Source of the DNA: Thermatribacter sp048814795
Lineage (GTDB): Bacteria > Atribacterota > Atribacteria > Atribacterales > Thermatribacteraceae
Assembly (NCBI GenBank): GCA_048814795.1
Contig: CP184673.1
Location: 1,550,001-1,614,000 of the forward strand
Direction: 5' to 3'
DNA length: 64,000 nt
A program made the translations under genes and the position numbers. Positions within the stretch are counted from its first letter, which is position 1. Each line of letters starts with the position of its first letter. This document shows positions 51,543-60,377 of the stretch, piece by piece. A model generated the notes under the pieces. It worked only from the letters and a program-made list of their open reading frames with translations. It was not told where the DNA came from and searched no databases.

Positions 51543-53156
51543 TCACCGTTTCAACTTGTGTTGGTAAGCCGCCTCTACAAACCCTAAAAAGAGAGGGTGA
51601 GGTCGGTTAGGCCGAGAAAGAAATTCAGGATGGAACTGGACACCTACAAACCAGGGGTGATCGGGTATCTCTATTATCTCTACCACTCCGTATTCCGGAT
51701 TATGGCCCGCCATTGTCATGCCCGACTTTTTTAGAACTGACACAAAGTCAGTATTGACTTCATAACGATGTCTGTGTCGCTCGAAAACCTTTTCCCTGCC
51801 ATAGAGGCTTTTGCTCTTGGAGTCACTCAGCACACAAAGATAATTCCCCAACCGCATAGTACCTCCTTTCTCCTTCCTGCTCCGCTGGTCTGGAAGAAGG
51901 TCTATTACCGGATAGGGAGTGCCAGGATCAAACTCTGTGGAATTGGCACCTTTCAGATTAGCAACATTCCTGGCAAATTCTATAACTGCAGCCTGCATAC
52001 CCAGACAAATTCCAAAGAAAGGCACCATATTTTCCCTCGCAAAACGCGCTGCTTCCACTTTGCCCTCAATGCCTCGCTGGCCAAAACCACCAGGAACCAG
52101 TATTGCATTCACTCTCCCAAGACAGGAAAGGTTGCCGCTGGTAAGGTTTTCAGCTTCTATGGGCACTACTTTTACCTTCAGACCAAGATGAGCACCAGCA
52201 TGCCTCAAGGCTTCACATATGCTGAGATACGCATCCTTAGAGGCAACGTATTTACCAACTAACCCTATGCTAACTTCTTCCTGCGAACTTTTGATTTTTT
52301 CCACAATTTGAATCCATTCATTAAAATCAGGATTAATTTTGTTCAAAGAAAGCCTTTCGGATATTAGCTTCCCTACCCCACTTCTTTCCAAAATCAAAGG
52401 CACTTCATAGATTGATTCCGCATCAGGAACCGGTATAACAGCATCTCTTTGAATATCGCAAAAAAGAGCAATCTTAGATATCACTTCTTCGGTAAGAGGA
52501 TGAGAAGAACGGCAAACTATAATATCAGGTTGAATGCCAATGCTGCGCAATTCTTTAACGCTGTGTTGAGTAGGCTTGGATTTGAGCTCTTTAGCTGCTT
52601 CAACGTAAGGCACCAGAGTTACATGAACATAAAGACAGTTTTCCTTGCCTACATCGTTCTTAATTTGACGAATCGCTTCCAGAAAAGGAAGCCCTTCAAT
52701 GTCTCCCACAGTACCCCCAATCTCTACGATGGAAACATCAGCAACAGCTTTCTCGCGAAGAGAAAAGATTTCTTCCTTGATTTGATTAGTAATATGGGGA
52801 ATAACCTGCACCGTGGCGCCCAAATAATCTCCTCTTCGCTCTTTACTTATCACCGAACTGTAGATTTTTCCTGTAGTAACATTGCTAGACTTAGAGAGTT
52901 CCTCATCTATGAAACGCTCGTAATGACCCAGATCCAGGTCTGTTTCTCCACCATCATAGGTAACAAAAACTTCCCCATGTTGATAAGGGTTCATAGTCCC
53001 TGCATCCACGTTGATGTAGGGGTCGAATTTCTGTATGGTTACTTTCAAACCTCTGCTTTTCAAAATGCGACCTATGGAAGCAGCAGTGATACCCTTACCC
53101 AGGGAAGAGACCACGCCACCCGTCACAAATATGTATTTTCCCTTGGCTATATTCAT
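51543..53156 (-). CDS. pyrG: CTP synthase
   Basis: This 537-residue enzyme aminates UTP to CTP. The N-terminal synthetase domain has KYIFVTGGVVSSLGKGI and DPYINVDAGTMNP. The C-terminal glutaminase domain has the nucleophile in FFGICLGMQAAVIEF and the His/Glu pair in VGVQFHPEFLSRP. The start is ATG 53156; an upstream reading to 53243 is not homologous and overlaps argS. It lies 14 bases after argS. Confidence 0.96.
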   Translation of the reverse strand: MNIAKGKYIFVTGGVVSSLGKGITAASIGRILKSRGLKVTIQKFDPYINVDAGTMNPYQHGEVFVTYDGGETDLDLGHYERFIDEELSKSSNVTTGKIYSSVISKERRGDYLGATVQVIPHITNQIKEEIFSLREKAVADVSIVEIGGTVGDIEGLPFLEAIRQIKNDVGKENCLYVHVTLVPYVEAAKELKSKPTQHSVKELRSIGIQPDIIVCRSSHPLTEEVISKIALFCDIQRDAVIPVPDAESIYEVPLILERSGVGKLISERLSLNKINPDFNEWIQIVEKIKSSQEEVSIGLVGKYVASKDAYLSICEALRHAGAHLGLKVKVVPIEAENLTSGNLSCLGRVNAILVPGGFGQRGIEGKVEAARFARENMVPFFGICLGMQAAVIEFARNVANLKGANSTEFDPGTPYPVIDLLPDQRSRKEKGGTMRLGNYLCVLSDSKSKSLYGREKVFERHRHRYEVNTDFVSVLKKSGMTMAGHNPEYGVVEIIEIPDHPWFVGVQFHPEFLSRPNRPHPLFLGFVEAAYQHKLKR

Positions 53157-53170
53157 GGATACAACCTCTC

Positions 53171-54832
53171 TTACATTGTTTGAGGAGCACTTATTCCAAG
53201 AACATCCAGTCCGTTTTGAAGCACTATTTGAGTGGCACGACACAAAAGAAGTCTGGAGCAGGTCAAATCCGGGTTTTCTTCGTCAACTACCCGATAAGAA
53301 TTGTAAAAACCATGAAATAAAGCAGCCAGCTCATGCAAATAATTGCAAATCATGTAAGGTTGTCTGGCTAAAGCGCTCCTCTTGATTAACTCCGGAAAGT
53401 AAGCGATTTTTTTACCGATTTCTCTTTCTTCCAGGTTGGAAAACGTTAAAGCCTGACGGCCTTCATCCGGAATCGAAAACCCTTTTTTATCGGCTTCTCT
53501 AAACAAAGAGCAAATCCTGGCATGAGCATATTGAACGTAGTAAACAGGATTTTCCATTGACTGTTGCTTGGCCTCTTCAATGTCAAAATCGAGATGAGTG
53601 GCTGGATCGCGCATGAGAAAATAATAACGTGCCACGTCAACACCAACTTCGTCGAGAAGTTTTCGGAGAGGCACAAACTCACCCTCTCGAGTTGACATAC
53701 GCTCTGGTCGTCCACTTCTGAGAAGAGTTACAAATTGCACAATAAAAACTTCCAAAAAATCATCAGGTAAACCCAGAGCTTTCATGGCAGCCTGCATTCT
53801 GGGTATGTACCCATGGTGATCTGCACCCCAAACGTCGATGACTTTATCAAACTTTCGTTCGAATTTGTGGTAGTGATAGGCTATGTCAGAAGCAAAATAA
53901 GTAGGCAACCCGTTTTCTCTGATCAAAACCCTGTCCTTGTCGTCTCCCCAACGAGTGGTCTGCAACCAGAGCGCTCCGTCCTTCTCATAGGTATAACCTT
54001 TTTCTTTGAGAAGAGAAAGCACTCTGTCCACATATTGTTTCTCATAAAGTTCCCGCTCACTGAACCAAACATCGAATTCTACCCTGAAGCGGGAAAGATC
54101 TTCTTTAATTTCTCTAAGCACACAGCGCACCGCATACTCTTTCAATATATTGAGACGTTTATCTTCAGGATAAGAAAGGACTTCCCTACCCTCTTCCTCC
54201 AGAAACCTCCGAGCAATATCAACAAGGTATTCTCCCTGATATCCTTCTTCTGGCAACTGAGCATCTTCACCTAAAAGCTGGCGCAATCGGGCCTCAAGGG
54301 ATAAACCCAACAAATCTATTTGTCGACCTGCATCGTTTATGTAGTACTCCTTTTCCACTACAAACCCGGCTTTTTTCAAAAGCCTGGAGAGCGCATCTCC
54401 AAAAGCCGCGCATTTCCCATGACCAACATGGAGAGGACCAGTGGGATTAACACTTACAAACTCCACCTGAACCCGCTTTCCATTTCCCAAGTCAAGGTTG
54501 CCGTAGTTTTCTCTTTCCCGAAGAACATCCTCAAGGAAAGAAAGGACTATTTGATCGGAGAGCAAGAAGTTTATAAAACCGCCTCCCGCCACTTCCACTC
54601 TGGCTATATCGGCTAATTCTCTCTCAAGCCCCGGTAGTATCTTCTCCGCTACTTTAAGGGCAGGCTGTTTCAGCTCACGCGACAGAAGAAAAGCCACGTT
54701 GGTTGCAAAATCACCATGCCTTTTATCTTTTGCTGGCTCAACATTAAAGGGCACATCCCCCATATCTGGAAAACAATCAGTTATTACTTTTACAACTCTT
54801 TGACGAATAAAATCAGTTATAAGACGGCTCAT
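53171..54832 (-). CDS. argS: Arginyl-tRNA synthetase
   Basis: This 553-residue class I synthetase has the HIGH-like motif in NPTGPLHVGHGK and, in place of KMSKS, the RMSTREG stretch normal for ArgRS variants. The N-terminal Add-1 domain (RHGDFATNVAFLLSREL) and the C-terminal DALR anticodon domain (VYYVQYAHARICSLFREA) are present. ATG 54832 has GGAG 8 bases upstream; GTG 54841 is an alternative. It is the first gene of the 15-gene minus-strand run. Confidence 0.96.
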   Translation of the reverse strand: MSRLITDFIRQRVVKVITDCFPDMGDVPFNVEPAKDKRHGDFATNVAFLLSRELKQPALKVAEKILPGLERELADIARVEVAGGGFINFLLSDQIVLSFLEDVLRERENYGNLDLGNGKRVQVEFVSVNPTGPLHVGHGKCAAFGDALSRLLKKAGFVVEKEYYINDAGRQIDLLGLSLEARLRQLLGEDAQLPEEGYQGEYLVDIARRFLEEEGREVLSYPEDKRLNILKEYAVRCVLREIKEDLSRFRVEFDVWFSERELYEKQYVDRVLSLLKEKGYTYEKDGALWLQTTRWGDDKDRVLIRENGLPTYFASDIAYHYHKFERKFDKVIDVWGADHHGYIPRMQAAMKALGLPDDFLEVFIVQFVTLLRSGRPERMSTREGEFVPLRKLLDEVGVDVARYYFLMRDPATHLDFDIEEAKQQSMENPVYYVQYAHARICSLFREADKKGFSIPDEGRQALTFSNLEEREIGKKIAYFPELIKRSALARQPYMICNYLHELAALFHGFYNSYRVVDEENPDLTCSRLLLCRATQIVLQNGLDVLGISAPQTM

Positions 54833-54937
54833 TCTTTTCACTCCACACCAGAAGCAACTCGAATTTTTTCCAAATTTTTACTGGCTCATTATATATTTTT
54901 TCTCAATCCGCTTCAACAAATCACAAAAACAGCCCCG

Positions 54938-55852
54938 CTAAGGTCTTTTAAAAAGCAGAGGTTGCCCAGACTCGGCAGTAAGATAAGCAAAAGAGAGGCT
55001 TCCTCCATTTTGGCCCCATCCAAATTCTCCCCGAGCGTTGATAGCTATAACACCACAGGTAACCTTCCACTCTCTGGCCATTTCCATACCCCGATTAGCA
55101 GCCTCCTGGGGCGAAAGGTCCTCCATCCACTCGGCAATTCTTCTTGCCAGACCAAGTTTAATAATGCCTTCGCCCTCTCCGGTCATAGAAACTGCCCCAA
55201 ATCGACAGGCATAAGTACCACACCCCGGGATAGGAGAATCGCCAACTCTTCCTGGAAGCTGCATTTCAATTCCACCAGTGGAAGTGCCTGCTGCCAGATG
55301 ACCTGCACTATCTACTGCTACGGCTCCCACCGTACCAAGTTCCAGGTCCTTTAGCTTCTTTCTGGCCTGTTCCAGATAATAGCTGTATATTGAATTCTGC
55401 TCTTTAGCCGCTTTTTCGAGAGAATTCTTAAGTGTTTGCATGGTAAGTTCCGATACCGGGTTGTAAGACTCAAAACCCAGAAGGCGGGCAAATAAATTAG
55501 CTCCCTCACCAACCAGCAAAACATGAGGGGTTTTTTCCATCACCCCCCTGGCCACCGATATGGGATGACGAACCTCTTTAATCCCTGCCACACCTCCACA
55601 GGAAAGATCATCCTTCATTATACTTGCCGACATCTCCACCTCTCCAAGCAAATTGGGGTAAGAGCCAGTACCTGCATTCAGGTTAGGATCATCTTCCAGA
55701 ACTTTCACTGCTTCTTCGATTGCATCTACCACTTTCCCGGAAAGAAGAAAATCCATACCTGCCTGACAAGCTCTGACTAAAGCTTCCTCAATATTCGGAA
55801 TTTCTTTTTTGTAAATACCACCATGAACAGCAATAGCCCCGCTCTTCAACAT
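54938..55852 (-). CDS. Isoaspartyl peptidase / L-asparaginase (Ntn hydrolase)
   Basis: This 304-residue plant-type asparaginase would split isoaspartyl peptides or asparagine. It is made as a precursor that cleaves itself before the Thr in LGTVGAVAVDSAGHLAAG, and that Thr becomes the nucleophile. GVAGIKEVRHPISVAR and the VGDSPIPGCGTYA segment are typical. ATG 55852 has GGAGGA 8 bases upstream. A role in repair of heat-damaged proteins would suit a thermophile (inference). Confidence 0.93.
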   Translation of the reverse strand: MLKSGAIAVHGGIYKKEIPNIEEALVRACQAGMDFLLSGKVVDAIEEAVKVLEDDPNLNAGTGSYPNLLGEVEMSASIMKDDLSCGGVAGIKEVRHPISVARGVMEKTPHVLLVGEGANLFARLLGFESYNPVSELTMQTLKNSLEKAAKEQNSIYSYYLEQARKKLKDLELGTVGAVAVDSAGHLAAGTSTGGIEMQLPGRVGDSPIPGCGTYACRFGAVSMTGEGEGIIKLGLARRIAEWMEDLSPQEAANRGMEMAREWKVTCGVIAINARGEFGWGQNGGSLSFAYLTAESGQPLLFKRP

Positions 55853-55998
55853 ATAAGCTTCCTCCAAACCGAGCAATTATTTCACTTACATTAAGAAATC
55901 CAAAAGCACTTAAAAATTATACTGTATTTTTAAAAACAACCTTTAGATTTTAGTCGAACTCGATGAATCGTCAAGTACTCCGAGATTTTAGCCACTTC

Positions 55999-56790
55999 TT
56001 ATCTTCTCCAGTGAATGGCCTGGAATCGACAAGCTGAAATGCAAGCTCCACAGGCAAAACAATCAGATCTCCATCTTTTACCATAATAAATACCTTCCAT
56101 AGCACTACCGGGGCAAGCTTTGATGCACACCTGACACTTTCTGCAGGTGTCAACATTGATTACCGGCTTATACAGAGACTTCTGTTCAACTATCCAGCTG
56201 ATAAGACCAAAAGGACAGAAAAAATGGCACCAGGGACGATATGTAAAAATAGAAATAATTAAGATGGTTAATATGAAGCCTATTCCCAAAGAAACTGGAT
56301 GAGAAAATGACCAGCGAAAAACTCCAAAAGGATCAATAAAATTTAACCAGTCGACTTTCCAACCCACCAGAACAAGGACAAACCCAGCAAAAAAGAGAAT
56401 TCTTACCACCTGAGAAACGCGAAAGGGAGGTTTCCACTTTCGAGAAGGGATCTGATGAACAAGGTCCTGCAACAACCCCAACTGACATCCCCAACCACAA
56501 AGAGACTTATTTGACCACCAAGAAAGCACCAAAAGAATGGCCAACACCAGCAGTAATGGTGGCAACAGGCGATGCTGCAGGAGCAAACCTTTTAATAAGC
56601 CCCTTAAAGAACTTACAGGGTTGGGCTCTATCCCATAAACAAAACCAAAAACTATTACTCCGACAAAAAGAAAGTAGTTGCGAATTTTTGGGGTAATTTT
56701 ATCTCGCCTCAAAAAAAGCGTACTAACCACGACTACAAATATCCATAAAATAATCTTTGAAACTGCCCACGAACCTATCTGAACTGGCAT
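55999..56790 (-). CDS. NapH/MauN-like 4Fe-4S membrane protein
   Basis: This 263-residue protein has about five membrane helices, each cytoplasmic or periplasmic loop carrying cysteine motifs (CGWGCQLGLLQDL, CHFFCPFGLISW), and a C-terminal two-cluster ferredoxin part (CRKCQVCIKACPGSAM and CFACGACISACRFQAIHW). It would move electrons between quinone-type or periplasmic partners and soluble carriers. No nap, mau or rnf genes are near, so its partner is unknown. GGTGAT precedes the ATG. Confidence 0.88.
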   Translation of the reverse strand: MPVQIGSWAVSKIILWIFVVVVSTLFLRRDKITPKIRNYFLFVGVIVFGFVYGIEPNPVSSLRGLLKGLLLQHRLLPPLLLVLAILLVLSWWSNKSLCGWGCQLGLLQDLVHQIPSRKWKPPFRVSQVVRILFFAGFVLVLVGWKVDWLNFIDPFGVFRWSFSHPVSLGIGFILTILIISIFTYRPWCHFFCPFGLISWIVEQKSLYKPVINVDTCRKCQVCIKACPGSAMEGIYYGKRWRSDCFACGACISACRFQAIHWRR

Positions 56791-57131
56791 TTTATCACCA
56801 TCCTTTTTTCGAGGGTTACTACCATATGAGAGATTCTATCACATGCATTATTTTTAGAGCTAACCCGAGTAATATATATACAATCTACCTTTTTCAAAGG
56901 TACTATTTAGAAGCATAAATTCCTTGATGGGTGCAATCGGCAGACAAAAGGCACGATATTAAATAAAATAAAGTATCCAGAAAGCCATGAACGAAGTTTG
57001 CTACTCTTAAGGTCATACCCGAACCCACGCCTCTGAGTAATCCTGGTAAAAACTCCTTTTGAAAACAAACCAACAAAATGGTAATATTTCTTCCCAGCAG
57101 CCTAAAAATCGGTTGAAGGGTGAGTGAAAAA
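56791..57131. other. Divergent intergenic region before mnmG
   Basis: These 341 AT-rich bases separate the divergent NapH-like and mnmG genes. I find only a small inverted repeat (TACCTTT-TTC-AAAGGTA, 56886-56902) and the ribosome site for mnmG. No clear promoter pair, RNA gene or open frame stands out. Confidence 0.5.
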
Positions 57132-59033
57132 ATGGACAGCCTGCACTACGATGTGATAGTCGTTGGAGGTGGACATGCAGGATGCGAAGCTGCTCATGCA
57201 GCTGCCTCCATGGGGCTTAAAACAGCACTTATCACCTTGACCGTGCATAGTATTGCCCTGATGCCCTGTAACCCAGCGATAGGAGGGCCTGGAAAGGGTC
57301 ACGTGGTAAGGGAAATCGACGCCCTGGGAGGGTTAATGGCTAAAGTAACCGACCTGACCACGATTCACATCAAAAAGGTAAACACCGGCAAAGGACCAGC
57401 AGTCCAAACCCTGCGTGCTCAGGTTCAGCGAGACCGTTACAGTCTGACTATGAGAGAATTTCTGGAAAAAAACTCCTATCTCAAGCTAATACAGGGTGAA
57501 GTTGAAGAGTTACTTCTTGACGGAGAAGGTAAAATGAAGGGTGTCAAAACTAAACATGGCAGTACTTTCTTTGCCCCTGCAATTGTCCTGGCTACCGGTA
57601 CCTTTCTAAATGGAGTTATACGTATAGGTGAGCTAAGCTATCCTGCGGGAAGACACGGTGAGTTCCCCGCTTGCGGCCTGAGCAAATCACTCAGAAAAAT
57701 TGGCCTTAAGCTGGGCAGGTTGAACACCTGTACTCCTCCTCGTCTGGATCGAAGAACCATTGATTTCTCTAAAATGGAAGAGCAAAAAAGCGATGAAGAG
57801 CCGCTCTGCTTTTCCTTTGAGGGAATCCCCAGAATATACCAGAGTTGTTCAGTGTTTATTACTCGCACTACTCGAAAAACTTGCGAAATCATAAGATCCA
57901 ACTTTCACCGCTCACCCCTGCTCCACGTATTCGCCGATTCCTCTCCGGTGCGAGAGTGCCCGTCGCTTGAAGACAAGGTTTACCGTTTTCCAGACAGAGA
58001 GAACCACCTCATTTTCCTGGAACCAGAGGGCGAAGATACCAATGAAGTCTATGCTCAGGGAATATTTACCTCGCTCCCTGAAGAAGTCCAGTGGCAAATA
58101 GTCCATTCTATTCCGGGATTAGAGAAAGCACACATAATAAGACCAGGATATGGTATAGAATACGACTTTGTACTGCCAACTCAACTCAAAGCCTCACTGG
58201 AGTGCAAAAATGTTCCAGGTTTGTTCCTGGCAGGGCAAATAAATGGTACCTCGGGCTACGAAGAAGCAGCAGGTCAAGGTATAATCGCAGGCATAAATGC
58301 CGCTCGCTATGTGCAGGGTAAACCACCCATCGTGCTGGGAAGGAATGAAAGCTATATAGGAGTTATGATAGACGATCTGGTTACCAAGGGAGTTGAGGAA
58401 CCTTATCGTTTGAGGACCGGAAAAGTTGAATATCGTCTTGCCATTCGTCACAGCAATGCTGACTTGCGTCTTGCTCATCATGCTTTTGAAGCCGGAACCA
58501 TAAGCAGGGAAAGATATCAAAGAGTCCAGGAAAAGAAACAAATAATCCAGCAAGAAATTCGCCGCCTTAAAGAAACCTCTGTTTCACCTTCTCCAGAGCT
58601 AAATGCTTTACTGAAAAGTAAAGGAACCGCTCCCATTAAAGAAACTACCAGGCTCGCAAACCTGCTCGCCAGACCCCAAATAAGCTATCTGGATCTGGCA
58701 CCTTTTGATCCTCAAAGACCCTTTTTATCTCCTCAGGTCATCGAGGAAGTAGAGATCGAAATCAAGTATCACGGTTATATTGAACGCCAGCAAAGAATAA
58801 TAAACGAGTTTTTACGCTTGGAGAGAAAAACTATTCCTGAAAACTTCGATTATTCGTCAGTTACCGGTCTTTCCCAGGAAGCCAAGGAACGACTCGAAAA
58901 GGTTAGACCACAAACCCTGGGCCAAGCTTCGCGAATCCCAGGAGTAACCCCTTCTGATATCCTGGCTCTTTCCATAATACTCGAAAAATACCGGTCTGAT
59001 AGAAACCGTTCCTCTACCACTGATAGAGCGTAA
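57132..59033 (+). CDS. mnmG: tRNA uridine 5-carboxymethylaminomethyl modification enzyme MnmG
   Basis: This 633-residue FAD protein (GidA) works with MnmE to modify the wobble uridine of several tRNAs. It has the FAD start DVIVVGGGHAGCEAAHAAA, the PCNPAIGGPGKGHVVREIDALGG motif region, and the C-terminal helical domain (IPENFDYSSVTGLSQEAKERL) that binds tRNA. ATG 57132 is preferred to GTG 57120 because AGGGTGA lies 8 bases before it. The partner mnmE is not in the window. It converges with glnA. Confidence 0.96.
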   Translation: MDSLHYDVIVVGGGHAGCEAAHAAASMGLKTALITLTVHSIALMPCNPAIGGPGKGHVVREIDALGGLMAKVTDLTTIHIKKVNTGKGPAVQTLRAQVQRDRYSLTMREFLEKNSYLKLIQGEVEELLLDGEGKMKGVKTKHGSTFFAPAIVLATGTFLNGVIRIGELSYPAGRHGEFPACGLSKSLRKIGLKLGRLNTCTPPRLDRRTIDFSKMEEQKSDEEPLCFSFEGIPRIYQSCSVFITRTTRKTCEIIRSNFHRSPLLHVFADSSPVRECPSLEDKVYRFPDRENHLIFLEPEGEDTNEVYAQGIFTSLPEEVQWQIVHSIPGLEKAHIIRPGYGIEYDFVLPTQLKASLECKNVPGLFLAGQINGTSGYEEAAGQGIIAGINAARYVQGKPPIVLGRNESYIGVMIDDLVTKGVEEPYRLRTGKVEYRLAIRHSNADLRLAHHAFEAGTISRERYQRVQEKKQIIQQEIRRLKETSVSPSPELNALLKSKGTAPIKETTRLANLLARPQISYLDLAPFDPQRPFLSPQVIEEVEIEIKYHGYIERQQRIINEFLRLERKTIPENFDYSSVTGLSQEAKERLEKVRPQTLGQASRIPGVTPSDILALSIILEKYRSDRNRSSTTDRA

Positions 59034-59057
59034 ATACCAACCAGGTTTTCTTTTCAG

Positions 59058-60377
59058 TTAATAAAGCTCCAGATAGCGCTCGATTTCCCAGGGATGCACG
59101 GTGTTTTTATATTCTTCCCATTCCTCTTTTTTGGCTCTCAGATAATAGTCAAGAATATGAGGAGTAAGTGCATTTTTTATAACTTCATTTTCTTCAAGAG
59201 CTTTCAGTGCCTCTTCCAGAGATGAAGGAAGAAAACCTATTCCCCATTCTTCTCTCTCTCCCTCGCTCAACCGGTAAAGATTAACGTTGTTCAGGGGCTT
59301 TCCAGGATCCAGCTCTCTATCCACACCATCCATACCGGCAGCAAGGATCACCGAAAAAGCCAGATAAGGATTACAGGCAGGATCGGGATTACGCAGTTCA
59401 GCTCTGGTCCCCTTACCCCGTTGAGGAGGAACACGTACCAGAGGACTACGGTTTTTCTCAGCCCAGGCTACGTAAACCGGAGCTTCGTAACCGGGAACCA
59501 GCCTCTTATAAGAGTTAACCAGAGGATTAGTAATCGCTGCATAGGCACGGGCGTGTTGCAAAAGACCGGCTATGAACCCCCGGGCTACTTTGCTAAGTCC
59601 ATCGGGAGTTTGGGGGTCATAAAAGAGGTTTTTTTCTCCTTCAAAAAGCGAGAGATGGGTATGCATACCTGAACCAGCAACTCCAAAAAAGGGCTTGGGC
59701 ATGAAAGTGGCTATGTAACCTCTGCGCAGAGCCAGGGTCTTAACAGCTATTTTCAAAGTGATGACATTGTCAGCAATGCTTAAAGCGTCTCCATACTCAA
59801 AATCAATTTCATGCTGGGAGTGTCCTACTTCATGATGGGCAGCTTCAATATTTAACCCTAACTTTTCCAGGGCAATAACCATATCACGTCGCAAGCCTTC
59901 TTCAGTATCCAGAGGAAGAAGGTCGAAATAGCTGCCTCTATCACTGGTCACAATCTTCCCATTACTGTAACGCAGAATGAAAAATTCTGCTTCAGTGCCC
60001 ACTTTAAGAGTCCATCCCCTCTTACTAAGCTTTTCGAGATGCCTTTTTAAGTTAGTACGAGGGCAACCCTCGAACAACTCTCCATCAGGCTTTTTGACGT
60101 CACAGATCATTCTGGCGACTTTTCTCTCTTCTTCCCAGGGCAAGACCATGAAAGTGTCGACATCCGGAAAAAGCTTCATATCCGATTCCTCGATACGCAC
60201 GAAACCCTCTATCGAAGAACCATCAAATCCTACCCCTTCGTACAGAGCAGCCTCTGCTTTTTTAACAGGGATTTCAACATTTTTGGGTATGCCGAGAATG
60301 TCAACAAATTGCAGGCGCAAAAAATCTATATTCAACTCTTTTATCTTATAAAGTGCTTCTTTAATTCTATCGCTCAT
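59058..60377 (-). CDS. glnA: Glutamine synthetase, type I (GSI-alpha size)
   Basis: This 439-residue enzyme makes glutamine from glutamate, ammonia and ATP. It has GFDGSSIEGFVRIEESDM, GTEAEFFILR, the catalytic HTHLSLFEG, NSYKRLVPGYEAPVYVAWA and RNPDPACNPYLAF. The size fits the alpha subgroup, which is feedback-inhibited and lacks the adenylylation Tyr site. The start is ATG 60377, overlapping the argH end by 11 bases. Its place behind argG-argH links nitrogen assimilation to arginine synthesis. Confidence 0.95.
   Translation of the reverse strand: MSDRIKEALYKIKELNIDFLRLQFVDILGIPKNVEIPVKKAEAALYEGVGFDGSSIEGFVRIEESDMKLFPDVDTFMVLPWEEERKVARMICDVKKPDGELFEGCPRTNLKRHLEKLSKRGWTLKVGTEAEFFILRYSNGKIVTSDRGSYFDLLPLDTEEGLRRDMVIALEKLGLNIEAAHHEVGHSQHEIDFEYGDALSIADNVITLKIAVKTLALRRGYIATFMPKPFFGVAGSGMHTHLSLFEGEKNLFYDPQTPDGLSKVARGFIAGLLQHARAYAAITNPLVNSYKRLVPGYEAPVYVAWAEKNRSPLVRVPPQRGKGTRAELRNPDPACNPYLAFSVILAAGMDGVDRELDPGKPLNNVNLYRLSEGEREEWGIGFLPSSLEEALKALEENEVIKNALTPHILDYYLRAKKEEWEEYKNTVHPWEIERYLELY

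Noticed and set aside
52449..53183. 244-codon plus-strand frame opposite pyrG
   Set aside because: It is a shadow of pyrG with low-complexity composition and no family match.
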